64,000 nt of DNA, from contig NZ_LQPH01000156.1 in assembly GCF_002102255.1 (NCBI RefSeq), positions 1 through 64,000 of the forward strand, read 5' to 3'. The notes beneath the pieces are model-generated. The model had not been told where the DNA came from and did not search any database. It saw nothing but the letters and a program-made list of their open reading frames with translations. Of the stretch, positions 8,516 to 17,143 are shown piece by piece; position 1 is the first letter of the stretch; each line of letters begins with the position of its first letter. The position numbers were made by a program, and so were the translations under genes. Origin of the DNA: Mycobacterium nebraskense. Lineage in GTDB: Bacteria > Actinomycetota > Actinomycetes > Mycobacteriales > Mycobacteriaceae.

Positions 8516-9416
8516 AGACGTGGTGACCGGGCCCTCGGGCAACGTGGTGGTCGGTGTGGTCAAGGCGATGCGCCCGCGGCAATGGGTGAAGAACGTCCTG
8601 GTGCTGGCCGCGCCGCTGGCCGCGTTGGGCGGCCCGGTCCGCTACGACTACGTGGACGTGCTGACCAAGGTGTCCGTGGCGTTCGTGGTGTTCTGCCTGG
8701 CGGCCTCGTCGATCTACCTGGTCAACGACGCGCGCGACGTTGACGCCGACCGCGAGCACCCCACCAAGAGATTCCGGCCGATCGCGGCCGGCGTGGTGCC
8801 CGAATGGCTGGCGTACACCCTCGCGGTGGTTCTGGGGGCGGCCTCGCTGGCGCTCTCCTATTGGCTGACGCCCGACCTGTCGGTGGTGATGGCCGTCTAC
8901 CTCGGCATGCAGCTGGCATACTGCTTCGGCCTGAAACACCAAGCGGTGATGGACATCTGCATCGTGTCGTCGGCCTATCTGCTCCGGGCCATCGCCGGCG
9001 GCGCGGCCACCGGCATCCCGTTATCGCAATGGTTTTTGCTGTCGGCGGCGTTCGCGTCGCTGTTCATGGTGGCCGGCAAGCGCTACGCCGAGCTGCAGGT
9101 CGCGGAGCGCACCGGCGCCGCGATCCGCAAGTCCCTGGAGAGCTACACCAGCACCTATCTGCGGTTCGTCTGGACCATGTCGGCCACCGCGGTGGTGCTC
9201 TGCTACGGGCTGTGGGCGTTCGAGCGTGACCGCCACTCGGGGTCCTGGTTCGCGGTGTCGATGGTCCCGTTCACCATCGCGATCCTGCGCTACGCCGTCG
9301 ACGTCGACGGCGGGTTGGCCGGCGAGCCTGAGGACATCGCGCTGCGCGACCGGGTGCTGCAACTGCTTTTTCTGGCGTGGATAGCGACGCTTGGAGCCGC
9401 CGTTGCCTTCGGCTAG
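8508..9416 (+). CDS. ubiA: Decaprenyl-phosphate phosphoribosyltransferase
   Basis: A UbiA-superfamily polytopic membrane enzyme (302 aa) that joins decaprenyl phosphate and phosphoribosyl pyrophosphate, the first committed step to decaprenyl-phosphoryl arabinose. The first aspartate-rich motif is NDARDVDADREHPTKRFRP (Asn-Asp-x-x-Asp), and the second acidic region is YAVDVDGGLAGEPED. About nine hydrophobic segments are visible. The start MSEDVV gives the same length as the M. tuberculosis enzyme (302 aa, from memory) and overlaps the preceding gene by 8 nt. Followed by aftB. Confidence 0.95.
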   Translation: MSEDVVTGPSGNVVVGVVKAMRPRQWVKNVLVLAAPLAALGGPVRYDYVDVLTKVSVAFVVFCLAASSIYLVNDARDVDADREHPTKRFRPIAAGVVPEWLAYTLAVVLGAASLALSYWLTPDLSVVMAVYLGMQLAYCFGLKHQAVMDICIVSSAYLLRAIAGGAATGIPLSQWFLLSAAFASLFMVAGKRYAELQVAERTGAAIRKSLESYTSTYLRFVWTMSATAVVLCYGLWAFERDRHSGSWFAVSMVPFTIAILRYAVDVDGGLAGEPEDIALRDRVLQLLFLAWIATLGAAVAFG

Positions 9417-11382
9417 CCCCGAACTGCAGGCCCTCAAAGCGCGCATGATGCGCGGCCGGCCGGTCATCAGGAGGTTGGGCTGGCCGGTATTCCCGTACAC
9501 CTCCATGGTGCGGGTCAGCCTGTGGATCAGCGTGGCGGTGGTCTCCTTCCTGTTCGGCTGGGGCGCTTGGCAGCGGCGCTGGATCGCCGACGACGGCCTG
9601 ATCGTGTTGCGCACGGTGCGCAACCTGCTCGCGGGCAACGGCCCGGTCTTCAACCAGGGCGAGCGGGTGGAGGCCAACACGTCCACGGCCTGGACCTACC
9701 TGATGTACGTCGGCAGTTGGGTGGGCGGGCCGATGCGCATGGAATATGTGGCGCTGGCGCTGGCCCTGACACTTTCGGTGGTGGGCGTGGCGCTGCTCAT
9801 GCTCGGGGCCGCCCGGTTGTATGCACCCAGCCTGCGCGGCCGCAGGGCCGTCATGCTGCCCGCCGGCGCGTTGGTCTACATCGCGCTGCCGCCCTCGCGT
9901 GACTTCGCCACCTCGGGTCTGGAGAGCGGGCTCACGCTGGCCTACCTCGGGTTGCTGTGGTGGATGATGGTCTGCTGGGCCCAGCCGGTGCGCAACCGCC
10001 CGGATCGCAGGCTCTTCATCGGCGCGCTGGCGTTCGTGGCCGGCTTCAGCGTCTTGGTCCGGCCCGAGCTGGCGCTGATGGGCGGGCTGGCGCTGATCAT
10101 GATGCTGGTCGCGGCGCGGACGTGGCGCCGTCGGGTGTTGGTCGTGGTGGCCGGTGGATTGCTGCCTGTTGGCTACGAGATCTTCCGGATGGGCTACTAC
10201 GGCCTGCTGGTGCCCGGAACCGCCCTGGCCAAGGATGCGGCCGGCGACAAGTGGTCCCAGGGCATGATCTACCTCTCGAACTTCGACGCGCCCTATGCGG
10301 TGTGGGTGCCGGTGGTGCTCCTCGTGCCGCTGGGGGTGCTGCTGTTGGCGGCACGCCGCCGGCCGTCGTTCCTGCGCCCCGCGCTGGCGCCCAACTACGG
10401 GCGGGTGGCCCGGGCGGTCCAAAGCCCGCCGGCCGTCGTGGCCTTCGTTCTGGTGAGCGGTCTGCTGCAGGCGCTCTACTGGATCCGGCAGGGGGGCGAC
10501 TTCATGCACGGGCGGGTCCTGCTGGCGCCGCTGTTTTGCTTGCTGGCCCCGGTGGCCGTCATCCCGGTGGCCATACCGGACGGCCAGGACTATTCACGGG
10601 AGACGGGCTATTGGGTGGCCGGCGCAGCCGGCGCGCTCTGGCTGGGTGTGGCCGGTTGGTCGCTGTGGGCGGCGAATTCACCGGGTATGGGCGACGATGC
10701 CACCCACGTCACCTACTCCGGAATCGTCGACGAGCGGCGCTTCTACGCCCAGGCGACCGGGCACGCACATCCGCTGACCGCCGCCGACTACCTGGGGTAT
10801 CCGCGGATGGCGGCCATCCTGACAGCGCTCGACAACACCCCGGACGGCGCGTTACTGCTGCCGTCGGGCAATTACATCCAGTGGGACCTGGTGCCGATGG
10901 CCCAGCCGCAGCCGGGAAGCACCGACAAGTCACCCCAAAAACCGCAGCACACAGTGTTTTTCACCAACCTCGGCATGGTAGGCATGAATGTCGGGCTCGA
11001 TGTCAGGGTGATCGACCAGATCGGATTGGCGAATCCGCTTGCGCAACACACGGAACGCTTGCAGCACGGTCGCATCGGGCACGACAAGAACCTCTTCCCG
11101 GATTGGGTGATCGCCGACGGCCCGTGGGTGAAGGTGTACCCCGGTATTCCAGGTTATTTGGACATGCAGTGGGTCGCGGAGGCGGTAACGGCCCTGAAAT
11201 GTCCCGAGACGCAGGCGGTGCTGAGCTCGGTGCGCGCACCGATGACCCCGCACCGATTCCTCTCCAACCTGTTGCATTCCTATGAATTCACCGAGTACCG
11301 GATCGACCGGGTTCCGCGCTACGAGCTAGCCAGGTGCGGGCTGCCGGTGCCCGCAGAGGCCCCGCCGCCGCCCCGCGAGTAA
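9391..11382 (+). CDS. aftB: Terminal beta-(1->2) arabinofuranosyltransferase AftB
   Basis: A GT-C membrane glycosyltransferase that caps arabinan with terminal beta-1,2-Araf from decaprenyl-phosphoryl arabinose on the periplasmic side. RRWIADDGLIVLRT carries the acidic Asp-Asp of GT-C enzymes. About ten transmembrane segments come first, and a soluble C-terminal domain (from about 430) contains NTPDGALLLPSGNY and HDKNLFPDWV. The span given uses the first in-frame TTG, which overlaps ubiA by 26 nt (663 aa). The ATG at 9505 (MVRVSLWISV, 625 aa) matches the M. tuberculosis N-terminus I recall. Neither has a good ribosome site, so the start is open. Confidence 0.93.
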   Translation: MEPPLPSASPELQALKARMMRGRPVIRRLGWPVFPYTSMVRVSLWISVAVVSFLFGWGAWQRRWIADDGLIVLRTVRNLLAGNGPVFNQGERVEANTSTAWTYLMYVGSWVGGPMRMEYVALALALTLSVVGVALLMLGAARLYAPSLRGRRAVMLPAGALVYIALPPSRDFATSGLESGLTLAYLGLLWWMMVCWAQPVRNRPDRRLFIGALAFVAGFSVLVRPELALMGGLALIMMLVAARTWRRRVLVVVAGGLLPVGYEIFRMGYYGLLVPGTALAKDAAGDKWSQGMIYLSNFDAPYAVWVPVVLLVPLGVLLLAARRRPSFLRPALAPNYGRVARAVQSPPAVVAFVLVSGLLQALYWIRQGGDFMHGRVLLAPLFCLLAPVAVIPVAIPDGQDYSRETGYWVAGAAGALWLGVAGWSLWAANSPGMGDDATHVTYSGIVDERRFYAQATGHAHPLTAADYLGYPRMAAILTALDNTPDGALLLPSGNYIQWDLVPMAQPQPGSTDKSPQKPQHTVFFTNLGMVGMNVGLDVRVIDQIGLANPLAQHTERLQHGRIGHDKNLFPDWVIADGPWVKVYPGIPGYLDMQWVAEAVTALKCPETQAVLSSVRAPMTPHRFLSNLLHSYEFTEYRIDRVPRYELARCGLPVPAEAPPPPRE

Positions 11383-11444
11383 GCCCCGCGCAGTGGAATT
11401 TTCGACCAATCTCAAAATAGCCACGACCCGCGCCCCCTTGAAAG

Positions 11445-11486
11445 ATTGCCAGCAACTTCACATTTGGGCCTTTACCTGCTGGCAAT
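11445..11486. promoter_or_regulatory. Inverted repeat in the aftB-fbpA intergenic region
   Basis: ATTGCCAGCA (11445-11454) is exactly inverted at 11477-11486, with 22 nt between. A second small inverted repeat, AACGCC-GCCAAC-GGCGTT, lies near 11505. The 330-nt gap holds no credible gene. The arms could be an operator or part of an aftB 3' structure; there is no T-tract. Confidence 0.4.
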
Positions 11487-11527
11487 ATCGCTCAGGCACA
11501 TGCGAAAACGCCGCCAACGGCGTTGAT

Positions 11528-11552
11528 GTTTCGCTTGGAAAACATTGGGTAG
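11528..11552 (+). promoter_or_regulatory. Possible SigF-type promoter upstream of fbpA
   Basis: GTTT, 15 nt, GGGTAG: close to the mycobacterial SigF consensus GTTT-N15-17-GGGTAT. It would give a leader of roughly 150 nt before fbpA. A match of this quality can arise by chance about once in a window of this size, so confidence is low. Confidence 0.3.
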
Positions 11553-11712
11553 TGAGGGCCGATTGACGCTTTGCGGGGCCTCCTCGATGCGACCCGGCGG
11601 CTGAAGGTGTGGTTGACTACACGGGCACTGCTGCGCGGAGATCGCATGCAGTACGACCCAAGTCATGGACGCGTCCGGATGATGGGCGCGCCGAAAGGAT
11701 GAGGAAGCAAGG

Positions 11713-12753
11713 ATGACGCTTGTCGACAGGTTTCGCGGCGCCGTGGCGGGTACGCCGCGGCGGCTCGTGGTGGCGGCCGCTGGCGCGGCCCTGCTCTCGG
11801 GCCTGATTGGCGCCGTGGGGGGCTCGGCGACCGCTGGTGCTTTTTCGCGCCCCGGTCTGCCGGTGGAATACCTGCAGGTTCCTTCCGCGGGGATGGGCCG
11901 CGATATCAAGGTTCAGTTCCAAAGCGGTGGCGCCAACTCGCCCGCGCTGTACCTGCTCGACGGTATGCGCGCGCAGGACGACTTCAACGGCTGGGACATC
12001 AACACCCCGGCCTTCGAGTGGTACAACCAGTCCGGCATTTCGGTCGTCATGCCGGTCGGTGGCCAGTCCAGCTTCTACTCAGACTGGTACGCGCCCGCCT
12101 GCGGTAAGGCTGGCTGCACCACCTACAAGTGGGAGACCTTCCTGACCAGCGAGCTGCCGGCGTACCTGTCGGCGCAGAAGCAGGTCAAGTCCACCAACAA
12201 CGCCGCGGTCGGGCTGTCGATGGCCGGGTCGTCGGCGCTGATCCTGGCCGCCTACCACCCGAACCAGTTCGTCTACGCCGGCTCGCTGTCGGCGCTGCTG
12301 GACCCGTCGCAGGGGATGGGCCCGTCGCTGATCGGCCTGGCGATGGGCGACGCCGGTGGCTACAAGACCAAGGACATGTGGGGTCCCAAGGAGGACCCGG
12401 CGTGGGCCCGCAACGACCCGTCGCTTCAGGTCGCCAAGCTCGTCGCCAACAACACCCGCATCTGGGTGTACTGCGGTAACGGCAAGCCGTCCGACCTCGG
12501 TGGCGACAACCTGCCCGCGAAGTTCCTCGAGGGCTTCGTGCGGACCAGCAACCTGAAGTTCCAGGACGCGTACAACGGCGCCGGCGGCCACAACGCGGTG
12601 TGGAACTTCGACGCCAACGGCACTCACGACTGGCCCTACTGGGGCGCGCAGCTCCAGGCGATGAAGCCTGACCTGCAGTCGGCGCTGGGTGCCACCCCGG
12701 GCGCCGGTCCGGCCACCGCCGCTGCGGCGGCCGGGAACGGCCAGGGCACCTAA
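11713..12753 (+). CDS. fbpA: Antigen 85A mycolyltransferase
   Basis: A secreted alpha/beta-hydrolase (346 aa) that moves mycolate from trehalose monomycolate to arabinogalactan or to another TMM, and binds fibronectin. A signal peptide ends at about residue 43 (ATAGA before FSRPGLPVEY). The catalytic triad is complete: Ser169 in GLSMAG, Glu273 in KFLEGF and His305 in GTHDW, equal to 126/230/262 of the mature enzyme. The C-terminus has a low-complexity Ala/Gly/Pro tail. ATG start preceded by GAGGAAGCAAGG. It has its own 330-nt upstream region and a strong terminator downstream. Confidence 0.97.
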   Translation: MTLVDRFRGAVAGTPRRLVVAAAGAALLSGLIGAVGGSATAGAFSRPGLPVEYLQVPSAGMGRDIKVQFQSGGANSPALYLLDGMRAQDDFNGWDINTPAFEWYNQSGISVVMPVGGQSSFYSDWYAPACGKAGCTTYKWETFLTSELPAYLSAQKQVKSTNNAAVGLSMAGSSALILAAYHPNQFVYAGSLSALLDPSQGMGPSLIGLAMGDAGGYKTKDMWGPKEDPAWARNDPSLQVAKLVANNTRIWVYCGNGKPSDLGGDNLPAKFLEGFVRTSNLKFQDAYNGAGGHNAVWNFDANGTHDWPYWGAQLQAMKPDLQSALGATPGAGPATAAAAAGNGQGT

Positions 12754-12773
12754 GCCCTAGAACCACGCGACTG

Positions 12774-12814
12774 GCGGCGGAAACCCTTCGGGGTTTCCGC
12801 CGCTGGTTGTTTTG
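12774..12814 (+). terminator. Intrinsic terminator after fbpA
   Basis: A perfect 13-bp stem (GCGGCGGAAACCC / GGGTTTCCGCCGC) with a TTCG tetraloop, followed by TGGTTGTTTT. It is a textbook rho-independent terminator that separates fbpA from fbpD. Confidence 0.9.
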
Positions 12815-12900
12815 GTGTGTGATTTGTTTCACTACCCCGCGGGCGGGGCAACTACGGCGCTGGCTAGTGTGCAGACAGCGACTAGAGATGGAGGGTGGAC

Positions 12901-13812
12901 ATGAGGGTCGTGCGGGGTATGTCAGCGCTTCTTCGGGTGTTCTCCGTAGCCGCGCTGGCGGTCGGCTTGATCGGTGTGACGGTGACGGGCGGACCAGCCG
13001 GTAGGGCGAGGGCGGCCGGTTACGAGAGCCTGATGGTGCCGTCGGCGGCGATGGGCCGCGACATCCCGGTGGCCTTCCTGGCAGGCGGCCCGCACGCGGT
13101 CTATCTGCTGGACGCCTTCAATGCGGCCCCGGACGTCAGCAACTGGGTCACCGCGGGCAACGCGATGAACACGCTGGGCGGCAAGGGGATCTCCGTGGTG
13201 GCGCCCGCGGGCGGGGCTTGGAGCATGTACACCAACTGGGAGCAGGACGGCAGCAAGCAGTGGGACACCTTCCTGTCCAGCGAGCTGCCCAACTGGCTGG
13301 CCGCCAACAAGGGCCTGGCGCCCGGTGGCCACGCCGCCGTCGGCGCCTCGCAGGGTGGCTATGGCGCGATGGCGCTGGCCGCGTTCCACCCCGACCGCTT
13401 CGGCTTCGCCGGCTCGCTGTCGGGCTTCCTGTATCCATCTAGCACCAACTACAACGGGGCGATCCTGGCCGGCCTGCAGCAGTTCGGCGGCGTGGACGGC
13501 AACGGCATGTGGGGCGCGCCGCAGCTGGGCCGGTGGAAGTGGCACGACCCCTACGTGCACGCCTCGTTGCTGGCGCAGAACAACACCCGCATCTGGGTGT
13601 ACAGCCCGACGAATATGGGTGGCGACGACGCCGCGATGATCGGCCAGGCGGGCGCGGCGATGGGCAGTTCCCGCGAGTTCTATCAGCAGTACCGCAGCAA
13701 CGGCGGGCACAACGGTCACTTCGACTTCCCGGGTGGCGGCGACAACGGCTGGGGATCGTGGTCGGGGCAACTGGGAGCCATGTCGGGCGACATCGTCGGC
13801 GCGATTCGCTAG
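12901..13812 (+). CDS. fbpD: MPT51/MPB51 antigen (FbpD, non-catalytic antigen 85 relative)
   Basis: A secreted alpha/beta-hydrolase of 303 aa related to antigen 85, thought to bind matrix or carbohydrate rather than transfer mycolate. Signal peptide to about residue 38. The equivalents of the antigen 85 Glu and His are not conserved (IGQAGAAMG and GDNGW). The nucleophile position reads GASQGG with Ser150, where I recall Ala in M. tuberculosis MPT51. The start chosen is the ATG with GGAGGG about 7 nt upstream; a GTG two codons earlier is also in frame. It follows the fbpA terminator, so it should have its own promoter within 12815-12890. Confidence 0.95.
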   Translation: MRVVRGMSALLRVFSVAALAVGLIGVTVTGGPAGRARAAGYESLMVPSAAMGRDIPVAFLAGGPHAVYLLDAFNAAPDVSNWVTAGNAMNTLGGKGISVVAPAGGAWSMYTNWEQDGSKQWDTFLSSELPNWLAANKGLAPGGHAAVGASQGGYGAMALAAFHPDRFGFAGSLSGFLYPSSTNYNGAILAGLQQFGGVDGNGMWGAPQLGRWKWHDPYVHASLLAQNNTRIWVYSPTNMGGDDAAMIGQAGAAMGSSREFYQQYRSNGGHNGHFDFPGGGDNGWGSWSGQLGAMSGDIVGAIR

Positions 13813-13838
13813 CCGGGCGCCGGGATTGTTGCCCGGCT
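13811..13838 (+). terminator. Terminator-like hairpin after fbpD
   Basis: AGCCGGGC and GCCCGGCT pair as an 8-bp stem around a 12-nt loop, starting inside the fbpD stop codon. There is no T-run after it, so it may be only a 3'-end structure. Confidence 0.4.
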
Positions 13839-13932
13839 GACCCAGTCAAGCGAGCCGGTACCGTGTAAGGGGTGCGGCAGGGGTCGGGAGGACCGCCTCG
13901 CTGCGATCTACCGACTCTGCTAGCAGGAGAAG

Positions 13933-14943
13933 ATGGCTTCCAACGCCCAGCGCAAGCGTCACCGAGTCCTCGCCTGGACCGCCGCCCTGGCAATGGCGGG
14001 CGTGGTGTTGTTGGTCATCGTCGCCGTGGTGGTCATGTTGCGCGGCCGTGAGGCGCCGCCCAGCGCGGTGCCGCCCGGTGTCCTGCCGCCACCCTCCACG
14101 ACCACCCACCCGCACAAGCCGCGGCCCGCTTCCCAAGACGCGTCATGTCCCGACGTCCAGTTGGTCAACATCCCCGGCACCTGGGAGTCCGCCCCGCAGG
14201 ACGATCCGGTCAACCCGATGCAATTCCCAAACGCATTGCTGCACAAGGTGACCACGGCGATGACCCAGCAGTTCCCCGCGTCCCGGGTGCAGGAGTACAC
14301 TACGCCCTACACCGCGCAGTTCCACAACCCGCTGGGCGGTGACACGCAGATGTCGTACAACGAAAGCCGCGCCGAGGGCACCCGCGCGACAGTCCAGGCG
14401 ATGACGGACATGAACGCCAAGTGCCCGCTGACCGGTTACGTGCTGACGGGTTTCTCCCAGGGCGCGGTGATCGCCGGTGACATCGCCAGCGATATCGGCA
14501 ACGGCCGCGGACCCGTCGACGACGACCTGGTGCTCGGTGTGACGTTGATCGCCGACGGTCGCCGCCAGCCCGGGGTGGGCAACGACATCGGGCCCAACCC
14601 GCCCGGGCAGGGCGCCGAGGTCACCTTGCACGAAGTCCCCGTGCTGTCCGGTCTGGGTTTGACCATGACCGGTGCGCGGCCCGGTGGATTCGGCGCGCTC
14701 AACGACAAGACCAATGAGATCTGCGCACCGGGCGACCTTATCTGCGCCGCGCCGGACGAGGCGTTCAGCGTGGCCAACCTGCCCAACACGCTCAACACCC
14801 TGGCCGGGGGTGCCGGCCAGCCCATCCACGCGTTGTACGCGACGACACAGTTCTGGAACCTGGACGGGCAGGCGGCGACCGATTGGACGTTGAACTGGGT
14901 TCAAGGACTGATCAGCAATGCGCCGCACCCGAAACATGGATGA
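13933..14943 (+). CDS. culp6: Cutinase-like lipase/thioesterase Culp6 (Rv3802c-like)
   Basis: A membrane-anchored cutinase-family serine esterase (336 aa) reported for the M. tuberculosis homologue to have phospholipase/thioesterase activity and to affect envelope lipid content. One N-terminal transmembrane segment (about 14-36), then a Pro/Thr-rich linker (41-66). The nucleophile elbow is GFSQGAV, and the acid and histidine lie in the C-terminal half (CAPGDLICAAP and PIHALY). ATG start with AGGAGA 6 nt upstream. It lies next to fadD32-pks13-accD4, but a 288-nt gap follows. Confidence 0.9.
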   Translation: MASNAQRKRHRVLAWTAALAMAGVVLLVIVAVVVMLRGREAPPSAVPPGVLPPPSTTTHPHKPRPASQDASCPDVQLVNIPGTWESAPQDDPVNPMQFPNALLHKVTTAMTQQFPASRVQEYTTPYTAQFHNPLGGDTQMSYNESRAEGTRATVQAMTDMNAKCPLTGYVLTGFSQGAVIAGDIASDIGNGRGPVDDDLVLGVTLIADGRRQPGVGNDIGPNPPGQGAEVTLHEVPVLSGLGLTMTGARPGGFGALNDKTNEICAPGDLICAAPDEAFSVANLPNTLNTLAGGAGQPIHALYATTQFWNLDGQAATDWTLNWVQGLISNAPHPKHG

Positions 14944-15027
14944 CCGGCCGCGGGACACAGCCGTCAGTAGCCCGTTGCCGGTGCAGATCAGCGGTACCTT
15001 GTGATTTGGTGTGCCGCGGGCCGCCCC

Positions 15028-15058
15028 TTAACATTAAGAGGAATTTAAGAGCTATAAG
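15028..15058 (+). promoter_or_regulatory. Candidate promoter of the fadD32-pks13-accD4 operon
   Basis: In the 288-nt gap before fadD32 the DNA becomes AT-rich. TTAACA (15028-15033) and TATAAG (15053-15058) are 19 nt apart and resemble SigA -35/-10 elements. This would give a leader of about 170 nt before the ATG. No other gene is visible in the gap. Confidence 0.4.
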
Positions 15059-15231
15059 ACTTTGTTGCGGACCCGATCCTGGTAGAAGCCGGCCTGGGAT
15101 GAGCAGGAGGCTGGCGCCCGTGGCGCCGCGCGAGGACTGGCCCGCGTAGAAATGGAAACCGTCGGCCTGGCCGACCAGAGAACAAAACGTCGGCGCACGC
15201 CGACCTAAAACAGGTGTGACAGGAGAGCGGA

Positions 15232-17130
15232 ATGCCGTACCACAACCCGTTCATCGTGAATGGAAAGATCAGGTTCCCGGACAACACCAACCTGGTCAAG
15301 CACGTTGAGAAGTGGGCGAGGGTTCGCGGCGACAAGCTGGCCTATCGATTCATCGACTACTCCACCGAACGGGACGGTGTATACCGCGACATCATCTGGC
15401 GCGATTTCAGCGCCCGTAACCGCGCCGTCGGAGCCCGGCTGCAGCAGGTCACCCAGCCCGGCGACCGCATCGCCATCCTGTGCCCGCAGAACCTGGACTA
15501 CCTCGTCGCCTTCTTCGGCGCGCTGTACGCGGGCCGGATCGCGGTGCCGTTGTTCGACCCGAGCGAGCCGGGCCACGTCGGCCGCCTGCACGCGGTGCTG
15601 GACGACTGCAGCCCCTCTACGATCCTGACCACCACCGAGGCCGCCGAAGGTGTCCGCAAATTCATCCGCTCCCGTTCGGCCAAGGAGCGGCCCCGGGTGA
15701 TCGCGGTCGACGCGGTACCGACCGAGGTCGCCTCCACCTGGGAGGAGCCGGTCGCCGACGAGAACACCATCGCCTACCTGCAGTACACGTCCGGTTCCAC
15801 GCGCACCCCGACCGGCGTGATGATCAGCCATCTGAACCTGCCCACCAACGTGTTGCAGGTGCTCAATGGGCTGGAAGGCAAGGAAGGTGACCGTGGCCTG
15901 TCCTGGCTGCCGTTCTTCCACGACATGGGCCTGATCACGGCGCTGCTGTCACCCGTGCTGGGCCACAACTTCACCTTCATGACGCCGGCCGCGTTCGTAC
16001 GCCGCCCCGGCCGGTGGATCCGCGAGATGGCGCGTAAGCCCGACGACGAACCGGGCTCCGAACTCTTCACCGTCGCGCCCAACTTCGCGTTCGAGCACGC
16101 CGCGGTGCGCGGCGTCCCCAAGGAGGGCGAGCCGCCGCTCGACCTGAGCAACGTGAAGGGGATCCTCAACGGCAGCGAGCCGGTGTCCCCGGCGTCGATG
16201 CGCAAGTTCTACGAGGCGTTCGCACCGTATGGCCTGCGGGAGACCGCGATCAAGCCGTCCTACGGCCTGGCCGAGGCGACGCTGTTCGTGTCCACCACCC
16301 CGATGGATGAGGTGCCGACGGTCATTTACGTCGACCGCGAGGAGCTCAACAACCAACGGTTCGTCGAGGTGGCCGCGGACGCACCTAACGCCGTCGCGCA
16401 GGTGTCCGCGGGCGTCATCGGCGTCGACGAGTGGGCGGTCATCGTCGATCCCGACACGGCCACCGAGCTGCCGGACGGGCAGATCGGCGAGATCTGGCTG
16501 CACGGCAAGAACCTGGGCCTCGGCTACTGGGGCAAGGAGGCGGAAACCCAGGAGACCTTCCGCAACATCCTCAAGTCGCGCATCAGCCAGTCGCACGCCG
16601 AGGGGGCCGAGGACGACGGGCTGTGGGTACGCACCGGCGACTACGGCACCTACCACAAGGGGCACCTCTATATAGCGGGCCGGATCAAGGACCTGGTCAT
16701 CATCGACGGCCGCAACCACTACCCGCAGGACCTGGAGTACTCGGCGCAGGAAGCCAGCCGGGCCCTGCGCACCGGTTACGTGGCCGCGTTCTCGGTCCCG
16801 GCGAACGAGCTGCCGCAGGTGGTGTTCGACAACCCGCACACCGGCCTCAAGTACGACGCCGAGGACTCCTCCGAACAGCTGGTGATCGTCGCCGAGCGTG
16901 CCGCCGGTAGCCACAAGCTGGACTACCAGCCCATCGCCGACGACATCCGGGCGGCGATCGCCGTGCGCCACGGGGTGACCATTCGCGACCTGCTGCTGGT
17001 GCAGGCCGGGACGATCCCGCGGACCTCCAGCGGCAAGATCGGGCGCCGCGCGTGCCGCACCGCCTACCTCGACGGCAGCCTGCGCAGTGGTGTCGGTTCG
17101 CCGACCACCTTCGCCAACTCAACAGACTGA
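15232..17130 (+). CDS. fadD32: Long-chain fatty-acid AMP ligase FadD32
   Basis: Activates the very long meromycolic acid as acyl-AMP and loads it on the N-terminal ACP of Pks13. A 632-aa adenylate-forming enzyme with the P-loop YTSGSTRTPTGV (about 185-196), SYGLAEAT (A5), GEIWLHGKNLGLGYWG and RTGDYG (A7/A8), and TSSGKIGRRACR near the C-terminus (A10 lysine). FAAL-type insertions are present. ATG preceded by AGGAGAG. The stop lies 13 nt before pks13. Operon fadD32-pks13-accD4. Confidence 0.97.
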   Translation: MPYHNPFIVNGKIRFPDNTNLVKHVEKWARVRGDKLAYRFIDYSTERDGVYRDIIWRDFSARNRAVGARLQQVTQPGDRIAILCPQNLDYLVAFFGALYAGRIAVPLFDPSEPGHVGRLHAVLDDCSPSTILTTTEAAEGVRKFIRSRSAKERPRVIAVDAVPTEVASTWEEPVADENTIAYLQYTSGSTRTPTGVMISHLNLPTNVLQVLNGLEGKEGDRGLSWLPFFHDMGLITALLSPVLGHNFTFMTPAAFVRRPGRWIREMARKPDDEPGSELFTVAPNFAFEHAAVRGVPKEGEPPLDLSNVKGILNGSEPVSPASMRKFYEAFAPYGLRETAIKPSYGLAEATLFVSTTPMDEVPTVIYVDREELNNQRFVEVAADAPNAVAQVSAGVIGVDEWAVIVDPDTATELPDGQIGEIWLHGKNLGLGYWGKEAETQETFRNILKSRISQSHAEGAEDDGLWVRTGDYGTYHKGHLYIAGRIKDLVIIDGRNHYPQDLEYSAQEASRALRTGYVAAFSVPANELPQVVFDNPHTGLKYDAEDSSEQLVIVAERAAGSHKLDYQPIADDIRAAIAVRHGVTIRDLLLVQAGTIPRTSSGKIGRRACRTAYLDGSLRSGVGSPTTFANSTD

Positions 17131-17143
17131 ATTCACGAAAACC

